Source: [Clostridium] citroniae WAL-17108
GTDB taxonomy: Bacteria; Bacillota; Clostridia; Lachnospirales; Lachnospiraceae
Assembly: GCF_000233455.1 (NCBI RefSeq)
Contig: NZ_JH376424.1
Location: 233,019 to 297,018, forward strand
Length of the DNA stretch: 64,000 bases
Direction: 5' to 3'
Shown here: positions 7,080 to 16,252 of the stretch, in pieces
Position numbering within the stretch: the stretch's first letter is position 1
Layout: every line of letters starts with the position of its first letter
The notes under the pieces: generated by a model
What the model was told of the DNA's origin: nothing
What the model saw: only the letters and a program-made list of their open reading frames with translations
Database searches by the model: none
Translations under genes and position numbers: made by a program

Positions 7080-7805
7080 ATGAAACTTCAAAGATTGCTG
7101 AGCCTGACCAGGCAGGCGCTGGACCAATATGGACTGATTCAGGATGGGGACCGGATCGCCGTGGGCGTGTCCGGTGGAAAGGACAGCCTGACTCTGTTGT
7201 ATGCACTTCACCATTTGCAGAGGTTTTACCCAAAGAAATATGAACTGCAGGCCATTACCGTGGATTTGGGACTGGGAAACATGAATCTGGAGCCGGTCAG
7301 GGAATTATGCCGGGAGTTTGGGATCCCCTATACTGTGATACCCACGGAGATTGGAAAAGTACTGTTTGAGATACGCAAAGAGTCCAATCCCTGCTCTCTC
7401 TGCGCCAAGATGCGCAAAGGTGCGTTTAATGAAAAGGCCAAGGAGCTGGGCTGCAATAAGATCGCATACGCACACCACAGGGATGATGTGATCGAGACAA
7501 TGCTGATGTCATTGTTTTATGAGGGCCGTTTCCACTCCTTTTCCCCTTATACATATCTGGACCGGATGGATCTGACCGTGATCAGGCCGCTTTTGTTTGT
7601 GACGGAAGCGGATGTGATCGGGTTCCGGAATAAGTACCAGCTTCCCGTGTGCAAGAATCCCTGCCCCATGGACGGATATACCAAAAGGCAGTATGTTAAG
7701 GAGCTGATTCAGGACCTGCAGCAGGACAATCCCCATCTGAAGGATTGCCTGTTCCATGCCATTTTGGACGGGAATATAAAAGGATGGCCCCAGGCGTTGA
7801 AATAA
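7080..7805 (+). CDS. TtcA-family PP-loop ATPase (tRNA 2-thiocytidine biosynthesis-like)
   Basis: A 241-residue member of the adenine nucleotide alpha-hydrolase superfamily. The PP-loop SGGKDS occurs at about residues 31-36, a CSLC pair in the middle, and a CPMDG segment near the C-terminus, the arrangement of TtcA-like Fe-S tRNA thiolases. TtcA makes 2-thiocytidine at tRNA position 32. The protein is shorter than E. coli TtcA (311) as is usual for the clostridial subgroup, whose exact tRNA target is not settled. It has a ribosome site (GGAAGGAAA) and its own promoter, is divergent from the HPr-like gene and converges on the LCP gene. Confidence 0.85.
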   Translation: MKLQRLLSLTRQALDQYGLIQDGDRIAVGVSGGKDSLTLLYALHHLQRFYPKKYELQAITVDLGLGNMNLEPVRELCREFGIPYTVIPTEIGKVLFEIRKESNPCSLCAKMRKGAFNEKAKELGCNKIAYAHHRDDVIETMLMSLFYEGRFHSFSPYTYLDRMDLTVIRPLLFVTEADVIGFRNKYQLPVCKNPCPMDGYTKRQYVKELIQDLQQDNPHLKDCLFHAILDGNIKGWPQALK

Positions 7806-7846
7806 TGCCTGAGGCCGGTTTTATGATGGGCTCACTGTGGAAGTTA

Positions 7847-9832
7847 TCAGACTCCCGGGCCTGCTTCTCCCGGACCTGTTGTACCGGGATCAGAAGGTGC
7901 AGAGTCCGGACCGCCGGTTCCCGGACCCGGCGTATCGGGCGCTTCTGTGGTGGGGGCGGAGGTTGGCTTTTCAGCCGGTTTTGTATGCTCCCCGGCTCCC
8001 GGGCCTTTGTCGGATTCCTTTGTCTCTTCATTGTCTCTGTCCGGCTCCTGGTGCGGCTTAGTGATCCCCGGACCGATCTCCTGGGTTTCCTCTGTTTCTT
8101 CTTCCGTGGGTTCTGTCTCCTCCTGCGTTGTCTCCTCCACACTCTCCTGGGTACTTTCCTCAGGAGCTGTTGTCTCCGGTGCAGGCGTCTGAGCCGGTGC
8201 TGTCTGAGCCGGTGTCTGTCCGCCGGAGGAACCGCCTGAACTGCCGCCGGAAGGTGCAGCCTTACCCTCTTCATAGAGGCCTGTCTCCTCGGAGATATGT
8301 GCGCTGATCTTCTTTACTGCTGAGGATGGGCTATAGCTTGTCTCCTCTCCGTACAGGAACTTATGGAGCAGGACAACATTGCTCTCCAGGGTAGTGGGGA
8401 TGACGCAGTCCATTTTCCCTACACGTTTGGTCTGCCTGGAGAAGGGGAAGCCTGCTGTTTCGCCAATATGGTATTTGTTGATATCCTTTACCAGGGGAAG
8501 TACGTCATCCGGCCCCACGCTGGTGGAAATCTGCGGGATCAGATAGGTGGCAAGGGAGGTAAGGGTGGATACATCAGCCTGCTTTGCCTTTTCAAGGGCC
8601 AGCATCACAACTTTTCTCTGGCGTTCGGTTCTCTGGAAATCCGTGTCCATCAGGCGGAGGCGGCTGTAAGCAACTGCCTGTACCCCGTCCAGATGATTGG
8701 GGCCGGGCGCTGAGAGCTGGACAGAACCGATTCCGGTGGAATTGACCGTTTCCGTGATAAAGCCGTTGATGTGTTTGAACTCCGCATCGGTGATATCGAT
8801 ATCCACGCCGCCCAGTATATTGATGGCCTCAGCCACGGACTTCCAGTTAAAGGTGGCATAGTCATCGATCTTAAGATCCAGATTTTCTTCCAAGGCAGCG
8901 ACCGCCTGCTTCTGTCCCCCCTTAAAATATGCCTCATTGATCTTATGATAAGTGCCCTCTGAATTGATCTTGAGATAGGTATCCCTGTACACACTGACCA
9001 GCTTGATCTCTCCGGTGGAGCGGTTGATGCTGCAGATCATCTGCACGTCCGCCAGGGCGTTTTTTGTATTGCCGTCCCTGCTGTCCACGCCAAATACAGC
9101 CACATTCCAAATCCCTGTGGGTCTGTGGAGGAAAAGCCATGCTCCATAGCCAATGACTGCTGCAAGCAGTATGAGCAGGATTCCCTTCCAGCTTTTCTTT
9201 TTACGTCTTTTTGCCATCTGTCCCTGACCTGGACGCCTGGAGGCGTCTCTGTTCCTTCCGCTGCTGTCTGCATAAAAGTCATCCTCATCCTGGTAACGGG
9301 TCCGCTGTCCGGATTTGGAGGATTGAGATGTTTTCCGTGATTGTTTTTGTGTCTTGGAGGAAGGGCTGCCGGAAGGCCTTCTTCCCGTGTGCGCGGAATG
9401 GGCTTTGGAAGCGGCACCGGCCTGTCCTCCCGCCCTGGTATTTCCTGTCCTGTTGTTCCCGTTCCTGCTGTTTCCGATTCTGCCCTCAGATGCATCATAA
9501 AACTCATCATCCAAGTAACCGTACTCATCATTTTCATATCCCCCGCGGCTGTTGGTAACGTCAAAATCCACCTGCCGCCGGTTCCGCCCTCCATATTCCT
9601 CCTCGCCAAACTCCTCATCAAAATAATATTCATCATCATAATTGTCCCGTAAGCCGGCTCCTGCAGCGGACCGATCAGGGGAAGCCGGACGGGCTGAGGA
9701 TAAGCCGGATCTCCCGACAGATGGGTTAGACCTGCCCGCGGAGGGGTTCGGTCTTCCGGTGGAGCGCCTTGGTCCTCTGGTGCTTCTGGCCCGCATGCGT
9801 TCCAATTCATCATCATTATCATTGTAATTCAT
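7847..9832 (-). CDS. LytR-CpsA-Psr (LCP) family cell-wall glycopolymer ligase with long disordered tails
   Basis: LCP proteins transfer anionic polymers or capsule from lipid carriers to peptidoglycan. Of 661 residues, about 1-210 form a cytosolic low-complexity region rich in Arg, Ser, Gly, Asn with acidic patches; a basic cluster MAKRRKKK precedes one membrane segment at about 217-236. The LCP catalytic domain follows (FGVDSRDG, SVYRDTYLKI, INEAYFKGG, then RLRLMDTDFQRTERQR with the conserved arginines). From about 505 to the end the protein is a Gly-, Pro-, Thr- and Glu-rich extracellular tail. The start at ATG 9832 is supported by GAGGTG. Neighbours are an NlpC/P60 cell-wall protein and, convergently, the TtcA-like gene. 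Most family members lack such long tails. Confidence 0.9.
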   Translation of the reverse strand: MNYNDNDDELERMRARSTRGPRRSTGRPNPSAGRSNPSVGRSGLSSARPASPDRSAAGAGLRDNYDDEYYFDEEFGEEEYGGRNRRQVDFDVTNSRGGYENDEYGYLDDEFYDASEGRIGNSRNGNNRTGNTRAGGQAGAASKAHSAHTGRRPSGSPSSKTQKQSRKTSQSSKSGQRTRYQDEDDFYADSSGRNRDASRRPGQGQMAKRRKKKSWKGILLILLAAVIGYGAWLFLHRPTGIWNVAVFGVDSRDGNTKNALADVQMICSINRSTGEIKLVSVYRDTYLKINSEGTYHKINEAYFKGGQKQAVAALEENLDLKIDDYATFNWKSVAEAINILGGVDIDITDAEFKHINGFITETVNSTGIGSVQLSAPGPNHLDGVQAVAYSRLRLMDTDFQRTERQRKVVMLALEKAKQADVSTLTSLATYLIPQISTSVGPDDVLPLVKDINKYHIGETAGFPFSRQTKRVGKMDCVIPTTLESNVVLLHKFLYGEETSYSPSSAVKKISAHISEETGLYEEGKAAPSGGSSGGSSGGQTPAQTAPAQTPAPETTAPEESTQESVEETTQEETEPTEEETEETQEIGPGITKPHQEPDRDNEETKESDKGPGAGEHTKPAEKPTSAPTTEAPDTPGPGTGGPDSAPSDPGTTGPGEAGPGV

Positions 9833-9884
9833 GGTAAAACACCTCATTTATCATTTAATTTAAAATGCTGTAACATGGTATTAT

Positions 9885-11495
9885 CTATTCTATAATGCGC
9901 CGGTAGCTCTGCCATTCTCCCGTGGTGATGCCAACCTCCACATTATTGATGTTTCCGCTTGTCTCCTGGATGCACAGCATCTGACCGTCCGCTGCCCAGC
10001 CAAGGAATATGACCACATGGGCCTGGGGGCCGGTGCGTATGCAGATATCCCCGGGAACCAGCTGTTCCTTTGTGACGGCTGTTCCGCTGGAAATCAAGGT
10101 GCCGGTGCTCTCCGCGCCCAGACCGCGTCCTGATACGGACCAGTATAGCCAGTTGATCCAGCCCGAACAGTCCAGGCCCTTAAGGAATCGCCCGTCCTCG
10201 TCCGGCGTGACAATGGAACCGAAATTGTTCCCTGTATATCCGGGAGAAGATGGTTTCCCGCCCCAGTAATAGGGGACTTTTCCAACCGAGGTAAGCGCAT
10301 ATTTTACAAAATCCCGTTTCATCTGGCTGGTGTTCTCAGGAACCATGCTCATATATAGATCGATCTCCCCAGAGGTCAGGGGATTTCGCAGGAAAAGATC
10401 CGTGGTATTCAGGCCATATTCCTCATACCAGTCCTGAGCGATCAATGTCCTGACCCCTTCCATAGCGGACTCATCCCACCCTTTCCATGAGGATGAGACT
10501 TCAGCGGATGAAGCAGATGCATAAGAATCCGCCGGAAACAGTCCATTTGACTCAGACGCACCTGTCACCACTATGGTGATGGAAAGGTCTATATGTCCGG
10601 GACAGGAGGATTCAGAGGCCAGGGAAGGTTCCGATTCCGTAGCTGTAGAGACAGCTGTTTCACCGGGGCCCACCCGTTTTTCACCGCTGACGGAAGCTGC
10701 GGCAGGGGGTGTCTGTCCGTCAGCAGGGGCTTCCGTCTGCCCGGTTATGGCTGCAGCCTCTTTCAGGCAGCTGCCGTCACAGTAGTAGATGTCACCCATC
10801 TGCAGTGAATATTGATGGGAATTGTTCCACATGTTTGCCGCGTATTCCTCCAGCTGGTCCATACTGCTTAAAACACCGTGATAATAAAGCGTATTTGCCA
10901 TGGAAATGATATCGCGGGCATTGGATGTACGGCTGGTTGCCTGTCCGTCTCCATCCAGAAAACTCATGCTGATATTTTTAAATTGCGGTATGACTCCTGA
11001 TGCGGCAGTGACAGCCTGGACCGGCAGACCCATCTGGGCAGACAGCCGCTCCGGCGTATAGCTGTACAGGTCATAAAGTCCCGAGGACCACCTGGCGTCC
11101 ATGCTTGAAAGCATGCTGTATAGGCGGCCTGCATAACTGTAGGTGGCATCGGCGGCATCCTCAGTCCCTTCATACAGATAAGCCAGGTTTAGGATATAGG
11201 GACTCATAATCTCTGCATTGGCAGGGGTGGCCTCAGAATAAGAAGCATAAGGCGGAAAAGCAAAAGAAGGCTCTCCCTTAAGCGTCTCCTGGACCGCACT
11301 GTCTTTCATTTCCCCGTCAGGGGCAGCTGAAACCTGGTCTGAAGGCCTCTGTGAATGCTGCCCTGCCCTGTATGATATGTAACAGCCTGTACTTAAGACC
11401 AGGATCAGGACGGTTCCTTTCAGTATGTGATGTTTATAAGTTTGATACAGCTTGCGGGCTGTCTGGATCAGATCATGGTTCTTATCATGGTTCAT
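9885..11495 (-). CDS. NlpC/P60-family cell-wall peptidase, membrane anchored
   Basis: A 536-residue protein with one N-terminal membrane segment (about 24-44, GTVLILVLSTGCYISYRAG), a long Ser/Ala/Glu-rich extracellular stalk region, and a C-terminal NlpC/P60 domain. The domain carries the nucleophile Cys443 in GLDCSGWINWLYW, His493 in PQAHVVIFLG, and the opening YYWGGKPS. Such domains cut D-Glu-diamino acid or related bonds in peptidoglycan stem peptides, although some act on other substrates. It is followed 52 bases later by the LCP gene. It is preceded by a TATAAT and a leader of about 120 bases. Confidence 0.85.
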   Translation of the reverse strand: MNHDKNHDLIQTARKLYQTYKHHILKGTVLILVLSTGCYISYRAGQHSQRPSDQVSAAPDGEMKDSAVQETLKGEPSFAFPPYASYSEATPANAEIMSPYILNLAYLYEGTEDAADATYSYAGRLYSMLSSMDARWSSGLYDLYSYTPERLSAQMGLPVQAVTAASGVIPQFKNISMSFLDGDGQATSRTSNARDIISMANTLYYHGVLSSMDQLEEYAANMWNNSHQYSLQMGDIYYCDGSCLKEAAAITGQTEAPADGQTPPAAASVSGEKRVGPGETAVSTATESEPSLASESSCPGHIDLSITIVVTGASESNGLFPADSYASASSAEVSSSWKGWDESAMEGVRTLIAQDWYEEYGLNTTDLFLRNPLTSGEIDLYMSMVPENTSQMKRDFVKYALTSVGKVPYYWGGKPSSPGYTGNNFGSIVTPDEDGRFLKGLDCSGWINWLYWSVSGRGLGAESTGTLISSGTAVTKEQLVPGDICIRTGPQAHVVIFLGWAADGQMLCIQETSGNINNVEVGITTGEWQSYRRIIE

Positions 11496-11640
11496 CTTAG
11501 TTTATCCTATGGGTATCGTCTTATGGGGTTATCCTACTCTCAGCGGATAAGGGAACAAGTGTCCCTGCACATAAAGAGTAATCCCGGCAGTGTCAGTAAT
11601 ACTGCGCTTATATCGCTCCCCATTATAACACAATGCCTGG
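11496..11640 (-). promoter_or_regulatory. Promoter region and leader of the NlpC/P60 gene
   Basis: On the minus strand a TATAAT (11622-11627) lies about 125 bases before the ATG; the -35 hexamer at 17 bases is weak (TGTTTT). The leader contains a repeated AGGATAA element flanking the CCCATA repeats just upstream of the start. I do not recognise a known riboswitch in it. Confidence 0.45.
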
Positions 11641-11701
11641 GGAAAAAACAGAACAAATCTCTTAAGTAATCATTAATAATGGGACCTCACCCAAAATATG
11701 G

Positions 11702-11730
11702 TTGACGCATAAAATAGAGTGAGATATAAT
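11702..11730 (+). promoter_or_regulatory. Promoter of the glmS transcription unit
   Basis: TTGACG (11702-11707), 17 bases, TATAAT (11725-11730), about 45 bases before the ribozyme cleavage site. Close to the sigma-A consensus. Confidence 0.85.
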
Positions 11731-11759
11731 ATTTTCATTCTATTTAAGGAGGAATAGAA

Positions 11760-11965
11760 TCCAATAGCAAAGCTAAGCGCCATGCACCTTTTACCGGGAA
11801 CGTGAACAGCAGAACAGCTGCTGCCGGTGAGAAGGTTAACGAGGAGGAGAGATAATCGAAACATTCGGCGGATACTCTCCCATGCGGTCCGGGCGTGTGA
11901 TATACCGTTAAATATGCGGGTAACTGCAAAACAGAAGCGGTATAACCGGACAGGGATCAATGGAA
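11760..11965 (+). ncRNA. glmS ribozyme-riboswitch
   Basis: The 5' leader of glmS carries the hallmark blocks of the self-cleaving glmS ribozyme in the right order: AAGCGCC with the expected cleavage just 5' of G11777, a variable paired region, GTTAACGAGGAGGAG (family consensus GTTGACGAGG), TAATCGAAACATTCGGCGGAT and a 3' pseudoknot/P4 region ending near 11960. The ribozyme binds glucosamine-6-phosphate, cleaves the message and lowers GlmS synthesis. Its location upstream of glmS fits. The one change from consensus is GTTAACG for GTTGACG. Boundaries are approximate. Confidence 0.88.
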
Positions 11966-12082
11966 AAATCAAATAAAAACCCCCACAACTGGCATTGTTA
12001 AAAATCTGGCATACAGTGACAGCTTATTTTTTATGGCCATTTTTAGAGCATCCATGTGGTGGAAAAAAGAGAGGTAAAAATT

Positions 12083-13909
12083 ATGTGCGGGATTATTGGA
12101 TATACAGGCCCTCTTGAGGCCAAGGATCTGCTTTTAAATGGACTGTCGGGGCTGGAGTACCGAGGTTACGACAGCGCCGGAATTGCCTATTTTAATACGG
12201 CCTCACAGGTAAAGGTCATCAAAAAGGTAGGAAAGGTGGCTGCTCTCAGGGAGTGTGTTAAAAAGACGGGGGATATATCCCACTGCGGAATCGGCCATAC
12301 ACGATGGGCAACCCATGGAGGTGTCACTGATGAAAACGCCCATCCCCACCGCGCCGGGCAGGTGACCCTGATCCACAACGGTATCATTGAAAATTATCAT
12401 CAGCTGACAGAAGAATATGGAATCCGGGACAGACTGGTGTCCCAGACCGACAGTGAGGTGGCTGCCTGGGTACTTGATGCAGTGTACGAGGAATGCAGCC
12501 ATGATCCCCTGATCGCCATTGGGACGTTCGTAAAAAAGCTGGAGGGCTCCTACGGCTTTTGTATCCTTTTTGACGACCGGCCCGGGGAAATATATGCGGT
12601 GCGCAGCGTCAGCCCGCTGGTGGCCTCCTACACGCAGTCAGGGGCAATGGTGGCCTCGGATCTCACTGCCCTTATCTCTTTTACAAAGGAGTATTTTGTG
12701 GTTCCCGAACATCATATCCTGCGCCTGACCCCTTACAAGATCCGGGTATATGATATGGACTGTTCCAGGATACAGCCTGAAATGCTGGAAGTGAACTGGA
12801 ATATGGATGCTGCCATGAAAAATGGATTTCCCCATTTTATGCTGAAGGAGATCCATGAACAGCCGGAAGCGTTAAAGAATACCATCCTTCCCCGTCTGGC
12901 GGGAGGACTTCCTGATTTTACGTCAGATGGGATCCCGGATGAATTATTTACAGACTGCGGACAGATCCGCATCATTGCCTGCGGAACGGCCATGCATGCA
13001 GGTATGGTGGCAAAAGCGCTGATGGAACCGCTGCTCAGGATTCCTGTTACCGTGTCCATTGCCTCAGAATTTCGATATGAGGATCCCCTTATAGATAAAA
13101 GCACACTGGTGATCGTAATCTCCCAATCCGGTGAGACCATCGATACCCTGGCAGCCATGAGACTGGCAAAGTCCCTGGGCTCCCGCACGCTGTCCATTGT
13201 CAATGTAAAGGGATCAACCATTGCCAGGGAAAGCGACCATGTGCTTTACACCCATGCCGGCCCTGAGATCGCTGTGGCCAGCACCAAGGCCTATTCCGTC
13301 CAGCTGGCTGCATTATATATGCTCTGCTGCCGCATGGCCCTTTCAAGAGAACGATGCAGTGAGGCGGATGCAAAGGAATTTATGGAGGATCTGCTGGCGG
13401 TGATCCCGGCCATGGAATCCATGATCGGCCAGTCCTCCCATATTAAGTCCTTTGTACGCCATCTGATCCGTGAGAGGGATACCTTCTTTATCGGCAGAGG
13501 GCTGGACTATGCGTTTTCCCTGGAAGGCGCCCTCAAGCTGAAGGAAATATCATACATTCACGCAGAGGCATACGCTGCCGGGGAGCTAAAGCACGGAACC
13601 ATTGCACTGATCTATGACAATGTCCCGGTTATTGCCATTGCCACCCAGGATCACGTATTTGCCAAAACCATCTCGAATATCAGGGAAGTTAAGGCAAGAG
13701 GAGCCTATGTCATCCTCCTGGCCAAGGAGCAGGCAGCCATAGAGGATGGGGTGTCGGATGTGGAACTTAGGATACCTGACCTTGAGGACCGGTTCACCGT
13801 GTTCCCCATAGCCGTTGCCCTTCAGCTCATTGCCTACTATGCATCCATTGGCAAGAACCTGGATGTGGATCAGCCCCGCAATTTGGCAAAATCAGTGACA
13901 GTGGAATAA
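12083..13909 (+). CDS. glmS: Glutamine-fructose-6-phosphate aminotransferase (isomerizing)
   Basis: Makes glucosamine-6-phosphate from fructose-6-phosphate and glutamine, the first step of UDP-GlcNAc and peptidoglycan synthesis. The 608-residue length is standard. The protein starts MCGIIGYTG; Cys2 is the N-terminal glutaminase nucleophile once Met is removed, so the ATG at 12083 is the functional start even though the open frame extends nine codons upstream. Two SIS domains follow (CGTAMHAG, SQSGETIDT, then FIGRGLDYAFSLEGALKLKE) and the C-terminus ends PRNLAKSVTVE as in the family. Regulated by the upstream ribozyme. Confidence 0.98.
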   Translation: MCGIIGYTGPLEAKDLLLNGLSGLEYRGYDSAGIAYFNTASQVKVIKKVGKVAALRECVKKTGDISHCGIGHTRWATHGGVTDENAHPHRAGQVTLIHNGIIENYHQLTEEYGIRDRLVSQTDSEVAAWVLDAVYEECSHDPLIAIGTFVKKLEGSYGFCILFDDRPGEIYAVRSVSPLVASYTQSGAMVASDLTALISFTKEYFVVPEHHILRLTPYKIRVYDMDCSRIQPEMLEVNWNMDAAMKNGFPHFMLKEIHEQPEALKNTILPRLAGGLPDFTSDGIPDELFTDCGQIRIIACGTAMHAGMVAKALMEPLLRIPVTVSIASEFRYEDPLIDKSTLVIVISQSGETIDTLAAMRLAKSLGSRTLSIVNVKGSTIARESDHVLYTHAGPEIAVASTKAYSVQLAALYMLCCRMALSRERCSEADAKEFMEDLLAVIPAMESMIGQSSHIKSFVRHLIRERDTFFIGRGLDYAFSLEGALKLKEISYIHAEAYAAGELKHGTIALIYDNVPVIAIATQDHVFAKTISNIREVKARGAYVILLAKEQAAIEDGVSDVELRIPDLEDRFTVFPIAVALQLIAYYASIGKNLDVDQPRNLAKSVTVE

Positions 13910-13940
13910 AAAGCTGAAAACAAAACCGCCGAAAACAAAG

Positions 13941-13980
13941 CCGCCGCCCGCCAAAATCAACTGGCGGGCGGCGGTTTTAA
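13941..13980. terminator. Strong rho-independent terminator after glmS
   Basis: A 13-bp perfect stem (CCGCCGCCCGCCA at 13941-13953 with TGGCGGGCGGCGG at 13962-13974) and an 8-base loop, followed by TTTTAATT on the plus strand. It stands between glmS and the convergent cytidylate-kinase-like gene. Confidence 0.93.
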
Positions 13981-13989
13981 TTACGGGCT

Positions 13990-14628
13990 TTACTGCTGTT
14001 TTTTGTACTGCTGTTTTACCTTTGCGAAATTCATGATCACGTCCACCGCACCTTCCGGCCCGGTGACGCTGCTGTTAAGGCACAGGTCATAGCTGCGCGG
14101 GTCGCTCCACTTCTTATTGGAGTAATAATTATAGTAGCTGGAACGCTGCTTATCTGTTTTGATCATAATATCCTTTGCCTTGGATTCATCCACCTTATAA
14201 AGCTCCTGAAGACGTTTCAGCTTATCCTTGTCATCTCCTGTGATGAACACGCTGACTACATTGGGGTAATCCTCCAGTGCATAATCCGCGCACCGCCCAA
14301 CAATTACGCAGGAGGCTTCCTCTGCCAGCTTCTTGATGGTATCAAACTGCGCAAGGAATATCTTATGGTTAATAGGCATGTCGGAATATCCGGAAGCCGT
14401 GTATCCCATGGAATAAGAATCCATTACCAGGGAGTACAGGAAACTGCTGGTGGGTCTTTCATCGTGCTTTTCAAACAGTTCTTCGCAAAGTCCGCTGTGC
14501 TTTGCTGCCATGGATAACAGTTCCTTGTCGTAACACTTAATCCCCATCTTCTCGGCCAGCATCTCGCCGATTAATTTGCCTCCGCTTCCACACTGTCTGC
14601 CAATTGTGATAATAAGATTATTTGTCAT
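13990..14628 (-). CDS. Cytidylate kinase-like family protein
   Basis: A 212-residue P-loop nucleotide kinase-like protein. The Walker A region is GRQCGSGGKLIGEMLAEKMG at residues 10-29, followed by CYDKELL and CVIVGRCADYAL, typical of the AAA_26/cytidylate-kinase-like group common in Lachnospiraceae. True CMP kinase (cmk) is a different, better conserved protein, so the substrate here is uncertain. It is a single-gene unit with a TATAAT at 14692-14697 (weak -35) and converges on glmS. Confidence 0.8.
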   Translation of the reverse strand: MTNNLIITIGRQCGSGGKLIGEMLAEKMGIKCYDKELLSMAAKHSGLCEELFEKHDERPTSSFLYSLVMDSYSMGYTASGYSDMPINHKIFLAQFDTIKKLAEEASCVIVGRCADYALEDYPNVVSVFITGDDKDKLKRLQELYKVDESKAKDIMIKTDKQRSSYYNYYSNKKWSDPRSYDLCLNSSVTGPEGAVDVIMNFAKVKQQYKKQQ

Positions 14629-14807
14629 TCTACATTCCCCTTTCTGCTCTCTATGTCATGTTATGAATGTATCATATTTTATCTATTAAGTATTATAACT
14701 CAAAAATTCAGAAAAGTATATAGAAATGTACAAAAAGATATAAAATAACCCAAAGGATTTCGACAAAAGTGACAACTTGTCTTATACTGTCTCTTATAAA
14801 TATGCTT

Positions 14808-15719
14808 TTATCGCAAAGTACGGAGCAGTTTATCAAAGTATTCTGGCAGGGGGGCTGTGAATTCCATGTACTCCCCTGTGCGTGGATGCACGATTCCCAG
14901 GATTCCGGCGTGAAGGGTCTGCCCGGTCAATCCGGGGACCGGGCATTTGGCCGGGCCGTAAACATGGTCCCCCAGCAGTGGATGGTGAAGGCTGGCCATA
15001 TGCACTCGGATCTGGTGGGTCCGCCCTGTCTCCAGGCGGCATTCCACATAGGTAAACTGGCTAAAACGCTGTAATACCCGATAGTGGGTAATGGCGCCGC
15101 GTCCATTGCTGTAGTTGATGCACATTTTCTTGCGCTCGGTCTGGTGGCGCCCAATGGGGGCAACCACGGTCCCCTCCTCCTCTTTTATGACACCATGGAC
15201 AATGGCCTGATACCGTCTGGTGATGGAATGTTCCTTGAGCTGGGCGGCAATGGAATTGTGCGCCATATCGTTCTTACAGGCAATGAGCACGCCTGTGGTA
15301 TCCATATCGATCCTGTGGACGATTCCCGGTCTCATAACCCCGTTTATACCCGAAAGCTGGTCTTTGCAGTGGTACATGAGGCCGTTGACCAGGGTATGGC
15401 TGTAATGGCCGGCAGCCGGATGGACCACCATGCCTTTGGGCTTGTTGATCAGAATGATGTCCTGGTCTTCATAAAGGATATCCAGGTCCATGGCCTCGGC
15501 CTCAATCTCCGGCTCCACGGCCGCGGGGACCTCCAGCTCGATATGGTCATCCTCAGACACCACATAGCTGGCCTTTACGCCTTTTTTGTTAACCAGAACC
15601 TGCCCTGATTTAAGCAGCTTCTGGATATAGGAACGGCTTAATTCGGGGCAGGATTCAGACAGATATTTATCGATCCTCATATCGGATTCCATGTCCGTTG
15701 GATAAAATTCCTGTTTCAA
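14808..15719 (-). CDS. rluD: 23S rRNA pseudouridine synthase, RluD-type
   Basis: RsuA/RluD-family enzyme of 303 residues with an N-terminal S4 RNA-binding domain (RIDKYLSESCPELSRSYIQK) and the catalytic block HRIDMDTTGVLI containing the essential Asp. RluD makes pseudouridines in helix 69 of 23S rRNA; paralogues are hard to tell apart by eye. I choose the TTG at 15719 as start: AAGGAG lies eight bases upstream and lspA ends six bases before it; the open frame extends further upstream into lspA but without a plausible start. Last gene of the aroB-lspA-rluD run. Confidence 0.88.
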   Translation of the reverse strand: MKQEFYPTDMESDMRIDKYLSESCPELSRSYIQKLLKSGQVLVNKKGVKASYVVSEDDHIELEVPAAVEPEIEAEAMDLDILYEDQDIILINKPKGMVVHPAAGHYSHTLVNGLMYHCKDQLSGINGVMRPGIVHRIDMDTTGVLIACKNDMAHNSIAAQLKEHSITRRYQAIVHGVIKEEEGTVVAPIGRHQTERKKMCINYSNGRGAITHYRVLQRFSQFTYVECRLETGRTHQIRVHMASLHHPLLGDHVYGPAKCPVPGLTGQTLHAGILGIVHPRTGEYMEFTAPLPEYFDKLLRTLR

Positions 15720-15724
15720 GTGGC

Positions 15725-16252
15725 TTACTCCTTTTCGGCATTGCCGTGTTTTTTGATGGCAAAACAAGCCATGTCCTCGTCCTTGTAATAGAACATGATA
15801 AGGATCACAAGGCAGGCCGCCGCAATGGTAACATAACAATCCGCCACATTAAATATAGGGAAATTGATCAGCTTAAAATACAGGAAATCCACCACGTAAC
15901 CCTGGCTGATCCGGTCGATCATATTGCCTACCGCACCGGCGCTGACCATCATCAGACACACGGACATGGGACGGTATTTCCTGTCAGTGGGCATTTTCAC
16001 CATCAAATATGCCACTGCGCCAAGTACCAACAGTGCGATCAGGAAAAAGAAAAGCTGTTTTTCCTGCATCATGCCAAAGGCCGCTCCCCTGTTTTCCGAG
16101 TAATAAAATTCAAAAACCCCATCCCAGACCACAAAGGGCGTATGCCCCTTTAAATGTGCGACCACCAGTCCTTTAGTCCATTGGTCCAGTCCCACCAGAA
16201 TCACAAATCCGATCATAAAACTGATCAGAATGGACTTTTTCTGTTTTGTCAT
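15725..16252 (-). CDS. lspA: Lipoprotein signal peptidase II
   Basis: Removes signal peptides from prolipoproteins in the membrane. The 175 residues contain four hydrophobic segments and both catalytic aspartate motifs (GNMIDR and FNVADCYV), plus ENRGAAFG and VDFLYF, all family hallmarks. The start overlaps the aroB stop by four bases (ATGA). The C-terminal tail after the last membrane segment is a little longer than usual. Confidence 0.96.
   Translation of the reverse strand: MTKQKKSILISFMIGFVILVGLDQWTKGLVVAHLKGHTPFVVWDGVFEFYYSENRGAAFGMMQEKQLFFFLIALLVLGAVAYLMVKMPTDRKYRPMSVCLMMVSAGAVGNMIDRISQGYVVDFLYFKLINFPIFNVADCYVTIAAACLVILIMFYYKDEDMACFAIKKHGNAEKE

Noticed and set aside
11496..11640. A c-di-AMP (ydaO-type) riboswitch upstream of the NlpC/P60 gene.
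   Set aside because: The conserved riboswitch blocks are not visible.
11673..11972. A 99-codon minus-strand frame across the glmS leader.
   Set aside because: It covers the ribozyme, whose conserved blocks explain the sequence, and the peptide looks random.
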